Part shown: positions 51,990-63,834 of the stretch, in pieces
How positions within the stretch are numbered: the first letter of the stretch is position 1
Layout of the letters: each line of letters begins with the position of its first letter
Origin: Luteimonas huabeiensis HB2
GTDB taxonomy: Bacteria; Pseudomonadota; Gammaproteobacteria; Xanthomonadales; Xanthomonadaceae
Length of the DNA stretch: 64,000 nucleotides
Direction: 5' to 3'
Assembly (NCBI RefSeq): GCF_000559025.1
Contig: NZ_JAAN01000041.1
Coordinates: forward strand, 50,962 to 114,961
Notes under the pieces: model-generated
Told to the model about the DNA's origin: nothing
The model's database searches: none
The model's input: only the letters and a program-made list of their open reading frames with translations
Made by a program: the position numbers and the translations under genes

Positions 51990-52144
51990 GGCATCGGCAT
52001 TCGGCGTACGAGCGGCCCCTCTTCGGGGCGCGCGGTCTCTGCCTTCCCCCGCAAGCGGGGAAGGTGCTTGCGGGAGAAGGGACGACAAGCTCCCGCGTGC
52101 GCAGGCGGGGACCGCTTTGGCGCTGCAGGTCGAATGTCGATATA
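51990..52144. repeat. Composite inverted-repeat element E
   Basis: The left end GGCATCGGCATTCG begins 2-3 nt after the GH3 stop codon. The right end GGCGCTGCAGGTCGAATGTC then GATATA is the inverse of the left end of element A. Inside is CTTCCCCCGC/GCGGGGAAG. The rest of the 319-bp spacer (to 52306) has a TAGACT -10 candidate (52270-52275) for the next gene. Confidence 0.7.
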
Positions 52145-52306
52145 CCCGAGAAGCCCGCAGTGCCCGCACGACGCCGCCCCCTGGGGCGGCGGCGTCGTTT
52201 CCGCCGCCGTGCCGCCGCACCGCAACGCTGCGGTCCATGCCCGCCTCGCACGCGGAACGCCCCCGCGCCTAGACTGGCCGCCATCGTTTTCGACGGAGGC
52301 CCCGCC

Positions 52307-52996
52307 ATGATCGACCTGTACTACTGGCCCACCCCCAACGGCCACAAGATCACCCTGTTCCTCGAGGAAGCCGGCCTCGACTACGCGATCCGGCCGGTCA
52401 ACATCGGCAAGGGCGAGCAGTTCGCGCCGGAGTTCCTCGCCATCTCGCCCAACAACAAGATGCCGGCCATCGTCGACCATGCCCCGGCCGACGGCGGCGC
52501 CCCGCAGAGCGTGTTCGAGTCCGGCGCGATCCTGCTGTATCTGGCCGAGAAGACCGGCCGCTTCCTCCCCATCGAGCCGCGCAAGCGCATCGAGACCCTG
52601 GAATGGCTGTTCTGGCAGATGGCCGGGCTGGGCCCGATGACCGGGCAGTACGGCCACTTCAACGTCTACGCGCCGGAAAAGATCCCCTACGCCATCGAAC
52701 GCTACACCCAGGAGGCCAACCGCCTGCTGCGCGTGCTCGACACCCGCCTGCAGGGCCGCGACTTCATCGCCGGCAGCGACTACTCGATCGCCGACATGGC
52801 CGCCTATCCGTGGATCGGCGTCTACGACAAGGCCCCGATCGAACTGGCGCCCTATCCCGAGGTGCGCCGCTGGCACGCAACGATCGCCGCCCGCCCCGCG
52901 ACCCAGCGCGCCTACGCCAAGGCCAAGGAGGTCGGTCCCGACGCCGGCAAGCCGCTGAGCGAGGAGGAAAAGAAGGTCCTGTTCGGGCGGAAGTGA
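52307..52996 (+). CDS. Glutathione S-transferase family protein (YghU/YfcG type)
   Basis: Cytoplasmic protein of 229 aa. A thioredoxin-fold N-domain (MIDLYYWPTPNGHKITLFLE, SPNNKMPAIVDH, then FESGAILLYLAEKTGRFLP) is followed by an all-helical C-domain with FIAGSDYSIADMAAYPWIG. This layout matches Nu-class enzymes with disulfide-bond reductase or peroxidase activity. CGGAGG lies 9 nt before the ATG. No functional partner is adjacent. Confidence 0.92.
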   Translation: MIDLYYWPTPNGHKITLFLEEAGLDYAIRPVNIGKGEQFAPEFLAISPNNKMPAIVDHAPADGGAPQSVFESGAILLYLAEKTGRFLPIEPRKRIETLEWLFWQMAGLGPMTGQYGHFNVYAPEKIPYAIERYTQEANRLLRVLDTRLQGRDFIAGSDYSIADMAAYPWIGVYDKAPIELAPYPEVRRWHATIAARPATQRAYAKAKEVGPDAGKPLSEEEKKVLFGRK

Positions 52997-53053
52997 ACCG
53001 CGCCCGCTCGACGGGATGCCGGCCGCCGCCGGCATCCCCACCGGACAGCCGTC

Positions 53054-56049
<2,996 letters not shown>

Positions 56050-56106
56050 CCCGCCCGCGCGGCTCGCGACGCATCGCCCGGCGGCGGCCGAGCGGGCGCC
56101 TCCAGC

Positions 56107-56709
56107 CTAGCCGGCGTGCGGATCGATCACGATGTTGGAGACGCAATCGGGGCGAGGTTCGGCGAAGCCGAACGAGATCGATCCCTTGTCACTGGACACC
56201 GACCAGTACCGCTTGCGATGCGGGTCGTCGGGCGCGGCGAAGCCGGTGATCCTCAGCTCGGGATAGCGCGCCTGCACGTCGGCGCGCGCGATGCAGCTCG
56301 AAGGCGCCATGTCGAGGCCGACGAGGACGACTTCGTTCGCGCGCCCGAGGCGGATTTCGGAACGGGCGACGATCGTCCCGCGCCCGATGGTGAAGCGGCC
56401 GCCCTCGATCGAGCGCAGCCGCGATGAAGCCGCTGCCGGGACCTGGATGTGTCCGGCCGGCCACCGCCTCAGCAACGCCGTCGCCCCGGCATCGGCGGCG
56501 ACGGCGAGTTCCTCGATCAGGCCCCAGAGACGGTCGGTGTCGTAGGTCCCGGGCCGAGGGGACGGCGCCTCCATGGCGGCCTCGCCCTTCCCTGCCGACC
56601 GGACCGGGCCCGATCCGCGATCGCCCTGCTGCGCCGACGCATGCGGGCCGAACAGCGACGCGGCGATCGCCGCAGCGAACGTAGCGGCCAAGGTCGTTTT
56701 CCTTTGCAC
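56107..56709 (-). CDS. Hypothetical secreted protein
   Basis: Protein of 200 aa from GTG 56709, behind GGGAGGGG; an ATG at 56733 would add eight residues. The N-terminus is a signal peptide (RKTTLAATFAAAIAASLFG, about residues 3-27). The mature part has a conserved-looking core (GRFTIGRGTIVARSEIRLGR, VVLVGLDMAPSSCIARADVQ, then YPELRITGF) and a second Cys near the C-terminus (RPDCVSNIVIDP). No family was recognised. It converges with the DPP IV gene. Confidence 0.65.
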   Translation of the reverse strand: MQRKTTLAATFAAAIAASLFGPHASAQQGDRGSGPVRSAGKGEAAMEAPSPRPGTYDTDRLWGLIEELAVAADAGATALLRRWPAGHIQVPAAASSRLRSIEGGRFTIGRGTIVARSEIRLGRANEVVLVGLDMAPSSCIARADVQARYPELRITGFAAPDDPHRKRYWSVSSDKGSISFGFAEPRPDCVSNIVIDPHAG

Positions 56710-57036
56710 TTCCCCTCCCTGTCGCTTGCACATCGTGCTTTGCCGGCGGCCTCGCGCCGCCCTTCCGGGCGACGCGACACTAGCATGAGCATGGCCGGGC
56801 CCCATCGGCCATACCGGGAGCCCGGCGCGCCCCCCTGTGCGGGCGCGCCACCGACCTCGCCGGCCGGTTTCCGCCAGAACGCGGCCCCTGCGTCGGCGGC
56901 GCCACCGCGCGCAACGCCGCGGCGTTGGCACCGGGCCGCGCCGATGCGACCTGAACGCGACCGCGCCTTGACGGCACCGCCCATGCTCCCCCGTATACTC
57001 GCCGCGAACCCAAGCGACCCTTCCCGATCCGCGCCG
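56710..57036. promoter_or_regulatory. Divergent spacer before the polyene-type ketosynthase
   Basis: A 327-bp spacer between the divergent secreted protein and the ketosynthase. A TATACT -10 (56994-56999) lies 38 nt before the ketosynthase ATG, with TTGACG at 56968-56973, but the 20-nt spacing is long. TAGTGT on the minus strand (56777-56782) is a candidate for the leftward gene. No ORF was supported. Confidence 0.4.
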
Positions 57037-58227
57037 ATGCCGTTGCCCAAGATCCCGGCGCTCGCCGTGCGCGCCTACACCGCCACCACCGCGCTGGGCG
57101 GCGGCCTCGACGCGCAACGCGAGGCGCTGGAAGCCCGCCGCAGCGGTCTGCGCCGCAACGATTTCGGGCACGACCCGCTCGACACCTGGATCGGCCGCGT
57201 CGCCGGCATCGAGGATGCGCCGCTGCCGCCCGCGCTGGCCGACTGGGATTGCCGCAACAACCGCCTGGCGTGGATGGCGCTGCAGCACGATGGCCTGCCC
57301 GATGCGATCGAAGCGGCCCGCGCGCGCTACGGCGCGCAACGGGTCGCGGTGATCGTGGGCACTTCGACTTCCAGCATCGGCGCGACCGAGGAAGCCTATG
57401 CGCGGCTGGAGAACGGCCGCGTCCCCGCCGATCTGAGACGTCCGCAGATCCATCAGCCACATTCGCTGGGCGCGTTCGTGCGCACCGCGACCGGTCTGGC
57501 CGGGCCCTGCGTCACCGTGGCCACCGCCTGCTCGTCGAGCGCCAAGGTGTTCGCCCAGGCCGCGCGGCTGATCGAGGCCGGCGTCGTCGACGCCGCGCTG
57601 GTCGGCGGCGTGGACACCCTGTGCGGCAGCGTGCTGTTCGGCTTCAACTCGCTGGGGCTGGTGTCCTCGCAACCGGCGCGGCCGTTCGACGCCGCGCGCG
57701 ACGGCCTCTCGCTCGGCGAAGCCGGCGGCTACGCGCTGCTGGAACGCGACGACGGCAGCGCCGCGCTGCGCCTGCTGGGCTACGGCGAGTCCAGCGACGC
57801 CCACCACATGTCCGCACCGCACCCGAAGGGCCTGGGCGCGCGGCTGGCGATGTCCGACGCGCTCCAGCGCGCGGGCCTGGACGCGGCCGATATCGGCTAT
57901 CTGAACCTGCACGGCACCGCCACCCCCTCCAACGACGGCGTGGAGGCGCGAGCGGTGGCGGCTCTGTTCGGACCGGGGCTGCACGCTAGCTCGACCAAGG
58001 GCTGGACCGGGCATACGCTGGGCGCGGCCGGCATCGTGGAATCGGTGTTCGCGATGATCGCGCTGGAACACGGCCTGCTGCCGGGCACCCTCAACAGCCG
58101 CGCGCCCGATCCCGCCTGCGGCCCGCAGATCCGCTTCGACAACGCGCACCGTCGCATCGACCACGCGATGAACAACTCGTTCGGCTTCGGCGGCAACAAC
58201 TGCTCGCTGGTCTTCGGCCGCGCATGA
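57037..58227 (+). CDS. Beta-ketoacyl-ACP synthase, aryl polyene (xanthomonadin) type
   Basis: Condensing enzyme of 396 aa with the intact Cys-His-His triad: Cys in TVATACSSSAKVF, His in LNLHGTATPSND and His in STKGWTGHTLGAAG. The N-terminus (LAVRAYTATTALGGGLDAQR) and NDFGHDPLDTWIGRV match ketosynthases of aryl polyene and xanthomonadin clusters rather than housekeeping FabF. It is followed by a chain-length-factor-like gene, which supports a heterodimeric KS/CLF. No ACP or ketoreductase is nearby, so it must rely on others elsewhere. Confidence 0.9.
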   Translation: MPLPKIPALAVRAYTATTALGGGLDAQREALEARRSGLRRNDFGHDPLDTWIGRVAGIEDAPLPPALADWDCRNNRLAWMALQHDGLPDAIEAARARYGAQRVAVIVGTSTSSIGATEEAYARLENGRVPADLRRPQIHQPHSLGAFVRTATGLAGPCVTVATACSSSAKVFAQAARLIEAGVVDAALVGGVDTLCGSVLFGFNSLGLVSSQPARPFDAARDGLSLGEAGGYALLERDDGSAALRLLGYGESSDAHHMSAPHPKGLGARLAMSDALQRAGLDAADIGYLNLHGTATPSNDGVEARAVAALFGPGLHASSTKGWTGHTLGAAGIVESVFAMIALEHGLLPGTLNSRAPDPACGPQIRFDNAHRRIDHAMNNSFGFGGNNCSLVFGRA

Positions 58228-58282
58228 AGGACCCACACGATTTGACCGCATTCGCCCGTTTCCCCCGCACGAGGCGCCGCCG

Positions 58283-59071
58283 ATGAACGCCCTGCACGCC
58301 CGCATCGAGGGCATCGGTTTCTGGACCGGCGGCCTGCCCTCCTGGGCGCAGGCGCGCGCCTACGCCCGCGACGGCGCGCCCGCCTCCGAAGACGCCCCTC
58401 GCCGGCCGGCGCCCGACCTGCTGGCGCCCAACGAACGCCGGCGCGCGCCGGAGACCGTCGCCGTCGCGCTCGAGGTCGCGCTGGCCGCCTGCCGCGAGGC
58501 CGGCCGCGAGCCGGCCGCGCTGCCCTCGATCTTCGCCTCCGGCCACGGCGACTTCGCCATCACCGACTACATGAGCGCGACGCTGGCCGACGACCCGCGC
58601 GCGCTCTCGCCCACTCGCTTCCACAACTCCGTGCACAACGCCGCCGCCGGCTACTGGACCATCGGCAGCGGCTGCACGCGCGCCGCCACCGCGATCAGCG
58701 CCGGCCCGGCGAGCTTCGCCGAAGGGCTGCTGGAGGCGCTGGCGCAGCTGGCCACCGGCAGCGAGGCGGTGCTGCTGGTCGGCTACGACGCCGCCGCCGT
58801 CGGCGCGATGGCGGAGCTCACGCCCAGCCGCGGCCTGCTCGGCGGCGCGCTGGTGCTGTCGCGCGCGGAAGGTCGCGGGACCGCCCTGCGCGCGCGCCTG
58901 GACGACGGCGAGGCCGCGCCGGCCGACGGCCCACTGGCGCGCCGGCTGCCCGACAACGCGATGTCGCCGATGCTGCCGCTGTTCGACGCGCTGGCGATCG
59001 GAGGGGCTCGCGAGGTGGCGCTGCCCACCGCGCCCGGCCGCGTGCTGCGCGTGGAGGTCGGCCATGGGTGA
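58283..59071 (+). CDS. Ketosynthase-like chain-length factor protein, aryl polyene type
   Basis: Protein of 262 aa resembling a truncated ketosynthase (ketoacyl-synt_2 type) without the active-site Cys. It contains RFHNSVHNAAAGYWTIGSGC and AVLLVGYDAAAVGAMAEL. In aryl polyene systems the equivalent subunit pairs with the KS and helps set chain length. It overlaps the following glycosyltransferase gene by 8 nt. Start ATG 58283. Confidence 0.87.
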   Translation: MNALHARIEGIGFWTGGLPSWAQARAYARDGAPASEDAPRRPAPDLLAPNERRRAPETVAVALEVALAACREAGREPAALPSIFASGHGDFAITDYMSATLADDPRALSPTRFHNSVHNAAAGYWTIGSGCTRAATAISAGPASFAEGLLEALAQLATGSEAVLLVGYDAAAVGAMAELTPSRGLLGGALVLSRAEGRGTALRARLDDGEAAPADGPLARRLPDNAMSPMLPLFDALAIGGAREVALPTAPGRVLRVEVGHG

Positions 59072-59894
59072 GCGGCTGCACCGCGGCAACGTGGCGGTGG
59101 TGATCCCCGCGCTCAACGAGGCCCTGCGCATCCGCGAGGTGGTCGAAGGCGCGCTCGCGCAGTGCGACCGGGTGATCGTGGTCGACGACGGCTCCGACGA
59201 CGGCACCGCCGGGCTGCTCGCCGACCTGCCGGTCACCGTATTGCGTCATGCCCACCGCATGGGCAAGGGCGCCAGCCTGCGCGACGGATTCGCCGAGGCC
59301 CTGCGCCAGGGCGCGCGCGCGGTGGTGACCATGGACGGCGACGGCCAGCATCGCGCCGAGGACATCCCGCGGCTGATCGCCGCCGCCAACCGCCACCCCA
59401 ACTGCATCGTCAACGGTGCGCGCCTGCGCAAGCGCGACGCCCAGCCCTGGTACCGGCGGCTCGGCAACGACTTCGGCGACTGGGGCATTGCCTGGGGCTG
59501 CGGCTACCGGCTGATCGACAGCCAGAGCGGGCAACGCCTGTATCCGGCCAGCGTCGCCGCGCTGCAGGACGTGCCCGGCGAGGGCTTCGTGTTCGAGGCG
59601 CAGATCCTGATCTCGGCCGCGCGCCGGCTCGGCTGCGGGCTGGTCTCGGTGCCGGTGGAGACGCGCTACCGCCAGGCCGATTCGGACGAGCAGTTCCGCA
59701 AGAGCCATTTCCGGCTCTTCCGCGACCTGTACAGCATCACCTCGCACGTGGTCGGGCAGGTGCTCTCGCACGGCGACATGCTCCGGGTCTACCGCCGGGT
59801 GCGCGCGAGCGCCCCGGTGATCTACGATCCGGGTGCAGCGGCCGAAGCCGAGGCCGCGCCCCCCACCTTGCCCACCCAGGGAGCCGGGCGATGA
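59064..59894 (+). CDS. Family 2 glycosyltransferase
   Basis: GT-A fold transferase of 276 aa. It contains VAVVIPALNEALRIREVVEG, VIVVDDGSDDGT and the DxD in VVTMDGDGQHRAED. No TM segments were seen apart from weak hydrophobic patches. Homologues in pigment clusters are thought to act on the polyene or its lipid conjugate, but the acceptor here is unknown. It overlaps the chain-length factor gene by 8 nt and the halogenase gene by 4 nt, so the four genes form one operon. Confidence 0.85.
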   Translation: MGERLHRGNVAVVIPALNEALRIREVVEGALAQCDRVIVVDDGSDDGTAGLLADLPVTVLRHAHRMGKGASLRDGFAEALRQGARAVVTMDGDGQHRAEDIPRLIAAANRHPNCIVNGARLRKRDAQPWYRRLGNDFGDWGIAWGCGYRLIDSQSGQRLYPASVAALQDVPGEGFVFEAQILISAARRLGCGLVSVPVETRYRQADSDEQFRKSHFRLFRDLYSITSHVVGQVLSHGDMLRVYRRVRASAPVIYDPGAAAEAEAAPPTLPTQGAGR

Positions 59895-61543
59895 ACCAGC
59901 GCGATCGCGATCCATCGCCGGCGGCCGCCGCGACGCGGACCGACGTCCTCGTCCTCGGCGGCGGCCTCGCCGGCCTGACCCTGGCGTTGCAGCTGCGCGG
60001 GCAGGACCCCGCGCTGTCGATCGCAGTCGTCGAGCGCAAGCCGCACCCGCTGCGCGAGGCCGCGCACAAGGTGGGCGAGTCCACGGTCGAGATCGGCGCC
60101 CACTACTTCGCCGAGGTGCTCGGCCTGCGCGAGCACCTGGAGACCGAGCAGATCCGCAAGTTCGGCTTCCGCTTCTTCTTCTCCGACGGCCGCGAGGACG
60201 TCGACCGCTGCACCGAGCTGGGCGTGAGCCGGCTGCTGCCCACGCCCTCGTGGCAGATCGACCGCGGCCGCTTCGAGAACCACCTGGGCGTGCGCGCCCG
60301 CGAGGCCGGCATCGACTTCCGCGACGGCGCGACGGTGCGCGCCATCGCACTGGGCCGCGATGGCGCGCGCCACGTCGTGGAGGTGGAGCGCGCGGGCGAA
60401 ACCGGCCGCATCGAAGCGGACTGGGTGGTGGACGCCAGCGGCCGCGCCGGCCTGCTGAAGCGACGCCTCGGCCTGGCCGAGGGCAACGACCACGACGTCA
60501 ACGCGGTCTGGTGGCGGGTCGACGGCATCGTCGATCCCAACGACTGGTCCGGCGACGCCGGCTGGCGGTCGCGCTGCACCCCGCCCGACCGCTGGCGCTC
60601 GACCAACCACATGTGCGGGCCCGGCTACTGGTTCTGGCTGATCCCGCTCGCCTCGGGCGCGCACTCGCTGGGCATCGTCTGCGACGCGAAGATGCACCCG
60701 CTGGAGACCATGAACACCCACGCCAAGGCGATGGACTGGCTGCGCCGGCACCAGCCCCGCGTGGCCGCCTCGCTCGACGCAGCCGGGCACCGCCTGCTGG
60801 ACTTCCTGTTCCTGCGCCACTTCTCCTACGGCTGCCGGCAGGTCTTCTCCGCCGACCGCTGGGCGCTGACCGGCGAGGCCGGGCTGTTCCTGGACCCGTT
60901 CTATTCCCCCGGCAGCGACTTCATCGCCATCGCCAACACCTTCGTCTGCGACCTGATCGCGAAGGACCGCGCCGGCTCCCCCGTCGCGCCCTACGCCGAC
61001 ATCTACGAGAAGATGTACTTCTCGTTCTACGAGAACACCCTGACCCTCTACCAGGACCAGTACCCGTTGTTCGGCGACGCGCAGGTCATGCCGGTGAAGG
61101 TGATCTGGGACTACACCTACTACTGGTCGCTGCTGGCGCCGCTGTACTTCTCCGGCCGCCTCACCGACATCCCCACGCTCGGCCGGCTGCGCGGCGCCTT
61201 CGCCGAGGCGCGCGCGCTGAACCTGGCGATGCAGCCGCTGCTGCGCGCCTGGGGCGAGCGCAACCTCGGCGCGCCGCCGCCGCAGGCGCGCCTGCTCGAC
61301 CAGTTCGGCATCGAGTGGTTCCGCGAGCTCAACCGCGCGCTGGGCGACCGCGACGGCGACGACGCCTTCGTCGCCCGCCTGGCCGCCAACGTCGAGCGCA
61401 TGCGCTGGCTGGCCGGCGAGATCCTGTCGCGTGCGCGCGCCGCGCACCCGGACATCGACGGCGCGGCGCTCGACGCGCTGCTGGCCGGGCACGCGCCGCC
61501 GCCGGCCTCGCTGGCGGCGCCGTGGTACGCCGACGCCGCCTGA
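59891..61543 (+). CDS. FAD-dependent halogenase-like oxidoreductase
   Basis: Flavoprotein of 550 aa. The N-terminus has the FAD motif VLVLGGGLAGLTLALQLRG. KVGESTVEIGAHYFAEVLGL resembles the GES(T)xxP-type segment of tryptophan halogenases, and YWFWLIPL matches the WxWxIP motif that distinguishes flavin halogenases from monooxygenases. LTGEAGLFLDPFYSPGSDF completes the FAD-binding region. In xanthomonads such a gene is linked to brominated pigment synthesis. Whether it halogenates the polyene made with the adjacent KS/CLF is inferred. ATGA overlap with the glycosyltransferase. Confidence 0.85.
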   Translation: MNQRDRDPSPAAAATRTDVLVLGGGLAGLTLALQLRGQDPALSIAVVERKPHPLREAAHKVGESTVEIGAHYFAEVLGLREHLETEQIRKFGFRFFFSDGREDVDRCTELGVSRLLPTPSWQIDRGRFENHLGVRAREAGIDFRDGATVRAIALGRDGARHVVEVERAGETGRIEADWVVDASGRAGLLKRRLGLAEGNDHDVNAVWWRVDGIVDPNDWSGDAGWRSRCTPPDRWRSTNHMCGPGYWFWLIPLASGAHSLGIVCDAKMHPLETMNTHAKAMDWLRRHQPRVAASLDAAGHRLLDFLFLRHFSYGCRQVFSADRWALTGEAGLFLDPFYSPGSDFIAIANTFVCDLIAKDRAGSPVAPYADIYEKMYFSFYENTLTLYQDQYPLFGDAQVMPVKVIWDYTYYWSLLAPLYFSGRLTDIPTLGRLRGAFAEARALNLAMQPLLRAWGERNLGAPPPQARLLDQFGIEWFRELNRALGDRDGDDAFVARLAANVERMRWLAGEILSRARAAHPDIDGAALDALLAGHAPPPASLAAPWYADAA

Positions 61544-61577
61544 CGCGGCCCCGCCCCACCCGCCGACGCAGGCCGCC

Positions 61578-62837
61578 ATGACCGGATCGCCCCTGCTGCT
61601 GCAGCTCGTCGTCATCATCGCCACCGCGCGCGCCTGCGGGCTGCTGCTGCGCTACCTGGGCCAGCCGCCGGTCATCGGCGAGATGGCCGCGGGCCTGGTG
61701 CTGGGCCCGATCGTGTTCGGCGCGCTGTGGCCGGAGGCGCACGCGGCGCTGTTCGCGCCGGACTCGCTGTCGGCGCTGTCGGCCCTGTCCACGCTCGGGC
61801 TGGTGCTCTTCATGTTCATCGTCGGCGTCGAGCTGCGCGCGCCCGACGGCGTCGGCGCGCAGGCGCGCGCGGCCGGCTGGATCGGCGTGCTGAGCGTGCT
61901 GCTGCCGATCGGCCTCGGCGTGGCGATCTCGCCCGTGCTGCATCCGGTGCTGGCGCCTGCGGGGATCGGTTTCTGGCCGTTCGCGCTGTTCATGGCCGCG
62001 GCGATGTCGATTACCGCCTTCCCGATCATGGCCCGCATCCTCAAGGAGCGCGGCATGACCCATACCCGGCTGGGCCGGCTGTCGCTGAGCGCGGCGGCGG
62101 TCGCCGACGCGCTGGCCTGGGTGCTGCTGGCGCTGGTGGTGGCGCTGATCGGCTCCGGCGACGGCATGGCCGGCTTCCTGCGCACCGCCGCCGGCCTGCT
62201 GGCGATCTGCGCCGTGGTCTTCGGCCTGCTGCGCCCGGCCTGCGCCTGGTTGCTGCGGCGCCATGCCGAGGACGGCCGCCCGGCCGGCGCGGTGCTCGCG
62301 ACGCTGATGATCGGGCTGTTCGCCTGTGCCTACGCCACCCAGTGGCTGCACCTGCACCCGGTCTTCGGCGCGTTCCTGTTCGGCGCCTGCCTGCCACGCG
62401 ACGACCGCCTGCTGCGCGCGCTGGTCGAGCGCCTGGAACACGTGGCCGTGGTGGTGCTGATGCCGATCTTCTTCGCGCTGGCCGGCCTGAGCACCACCGG
62501 CGATGCCTTCGTCGGCGCCGGGCTGGGCGCGCTCGGGCTGATCCTGGCCGCGGCGGTGATCGGCAAGGTCGCCGGCGGCGCCGCCGGCGCGCGCCTGGCC
62601 GGGCTCGGCTGGCGCGACAGCGGCGCGGTCGGCGCGCTGATGAACGCGCGCGGCCTGATGGAGCTGATCGTCATCAAGGTCGGCCTGGACGCCGGCGTCA
62701 TCAACGCCCAGGCCTTCACCATGCTGCTGGCGATGGCGCTGCTGACCACGGTGATGACCGGCCCGCTGCTGACCCTGTTCGCGGGCCAGGGCACGGCCCA
62801 GGCCCATCCAGGAGCCGGGCCGGCCACGCCGGGCTGA
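61578..62837 (+). CDS. Cation:proton antiporter, CPA2 family
   Basis: Inner-membrane exchanger of 419 aa with about 12 TM segments. It shows PPVIGEMAAGLVLGPIVFG in TM2, FMFIVGVEL in TM3, SITAFPIMARIL near TM5 and LSLSAAAVADALAWVLLAL with the paired acidic/Asp helix in TM6. ALMNARGLMELIVIKVGLD lies near the C-terminus. Ion preference (Na+ or K+) cannot be told. It is 34 nt after the halogenase, so co-transcription is possible though the function seems unrelated. Confidence 0.92.
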   Translation: MTGSPLLLQLVVIIATARACGLLLRYLGQPPVIGEMAAGLVLGPIVFGALWPEAHAALFAPDSLSALSALSTLGLVLFMFIVGVELRAPDGVGAQARAAGWIGVLSVLLPIGLGVAISPVLHPVLAPAGIGFWPFALFMAAAMSITAFPIMARILKERGMTHTRLGRLSLSAAAVADALAWVLLALVVALIGSGDGMAGFLRTAAGLLAICAVVFGLLRPACAWLLRRHAEDGRPAGAVLATLMIGLFACAYATQWLHLHPVFGAFLFGACLPRDDRLLRALVERLEHVAVVVLMPIFFALAGLSTTGDAFVGAGLGALGLILAAAVIGKVAGGAAGARLAGLGWRDSGAVGALMNARGLMELIVIKVGLDAGVINAQAFTMLLAMALLTTVMTGPLLTLFAGQGTAQAHPGAGPATPG

Positions 62838-62840
62838 CGC

Positions 62841-63314
62841 TCAGTCGCCGGACGGCACCGGCGCCTCAGGGGGCGCCGGCGGCGGCGGATTGGCCACCCA
62901 GATCGCGATACCGCTGCCGTACTGCTGGCTCGGGCTGACGTTCACCCCGACGCCCGCGCTGCCGAAGCCGCGCCCGCCGAAGCGCCCGCCGCCCGCGCCC
63001 ACGCTGACGCCCCCGCCGCCGCCGTCCTCGGCGATGCCCTGCAGCAGCACGCCGTTGGCGCCCAGGCTGGCGGCCTCGTTGCGCAGCTTGCGCAGCACCG
63101 CGTCGGTCTTGTTCTGCGCGCCGTAGGTGAACGCGCCGGAGGCGGTGCGCAGCACGGCGATCTCCTCGTAGCCGCCCGGCGGCGGGCCGTGGTAGATGCG
63201 CACCTGCGCCGGATCGATCGGCGCGCGCGGGGTGCCGGTGAGGATGTGGGAGGTGGCGCAGGCCGACAGCAGCAGGGCGGTCGACAGCAGGCAGGCGGAA
63301 CGCATCGCACGCAT
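62841..63314 (-). CDS. Lipoprotein of unknown function
   Basis: Protein of 157 aa from ATG 63314 (or 63305), with a lipoprotein signal ending LLLSAC (about residue 18). The mature part carries RIYHGPPPGGYEEIAVL, NKTDAVLRKLRNEAASLGAN then GVLLQ, and a Gly-rich loop (about residues 100-130), before a Pro-rich end. This layout is found in small outer-membrane-targeted lipoproteins of proteobacteria. Converges with the antiporter gene 3 nt apart. Confidence 0.75.
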   Translation of the reverse strand: MRAMRSACLLSTALLLSACATSHILTGTPRAPIDPAQVRIYHGPPPGGYEEIAVLRTASGAFTYGAQNKTDAVLRKLRNEAASLGANGVLLQGIAEDGGGGGVSVGAGGGRFGGRGFGSAGVGVNVSPSQQYGSGIAIWVANPPPPAPPEAPVPSGD

Positions 63315-63482
63315 GGCGGCAATCCTCGGTTGGACCGCGGGATCATGCGCCGCGGCGGCTGAATTATGCGTGCAGGAGGCGACCGCGGACACACCGGCGC
63401 GCAGGCTTGCATCTCCGCCGGCGATCGGGGAAGTTGACCGCCGGCCCGCACGGGCCGTTCGGGGGAGTCAAGGAGAGATCGC

Positions 63483-63800
63483 ATGCGCGATGCGCGCGGC
63501 CCCATCGCCCTGCTGCCGACCGCGCTCGCTCTGCTGGGCGGGCTGTACCTGTCGAGCTATCCGGCCTTGATGTTCCTCAGCCGATCGCGAAAGCGTGGCC
63601 TGGACTTTCGACGGCCGGCGGTCGAACCCGGCATCGCGAGCCCGCAATGCGCGGCCAGGTTCGAACGACCATCGGTGCAGGCGGCGGCCAACATCGCCAA
63701 CGGTCCCGCGACACTGGCGGCACAATCCGAACCGCCCCGACACGGCGGCGCCCGGGCGATGCCGGAGCAACGGCCGATGTCGCGCAGTCCGTGCGAATGA
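63483..63800 (+). CDS. Small putative membrane protein with atypical C-terminus
   Basis: ORF of 105 aa. AAGGAGAG lies 8 nt before ATG 63483, and residues 7-32 form a hydrophobic segment (LLPTALALLGGLYLSSYPAL). Beyond residue ~33 the sequence becomes basic and low in hydrophobics, and reads like non-coding sequence. A frameshifted small membrane protein is possible. I report it because of the strong Shine-Dalgarno and signal-like helix. Confidence 0.45.
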   Translation: MRDARGPIALLPTALALLGGLYLSSYPALMFLSRSRKRGLDFRRPAVEPGIASPQCAARFERPSVQAAANIANGPATLAAQSEPPRHGGARAMPEQRPMSRSPCE

Positions 63801-63834
63801 CCGCCCCTGTGGAACGAACTAGAGGTTGCCCTCC

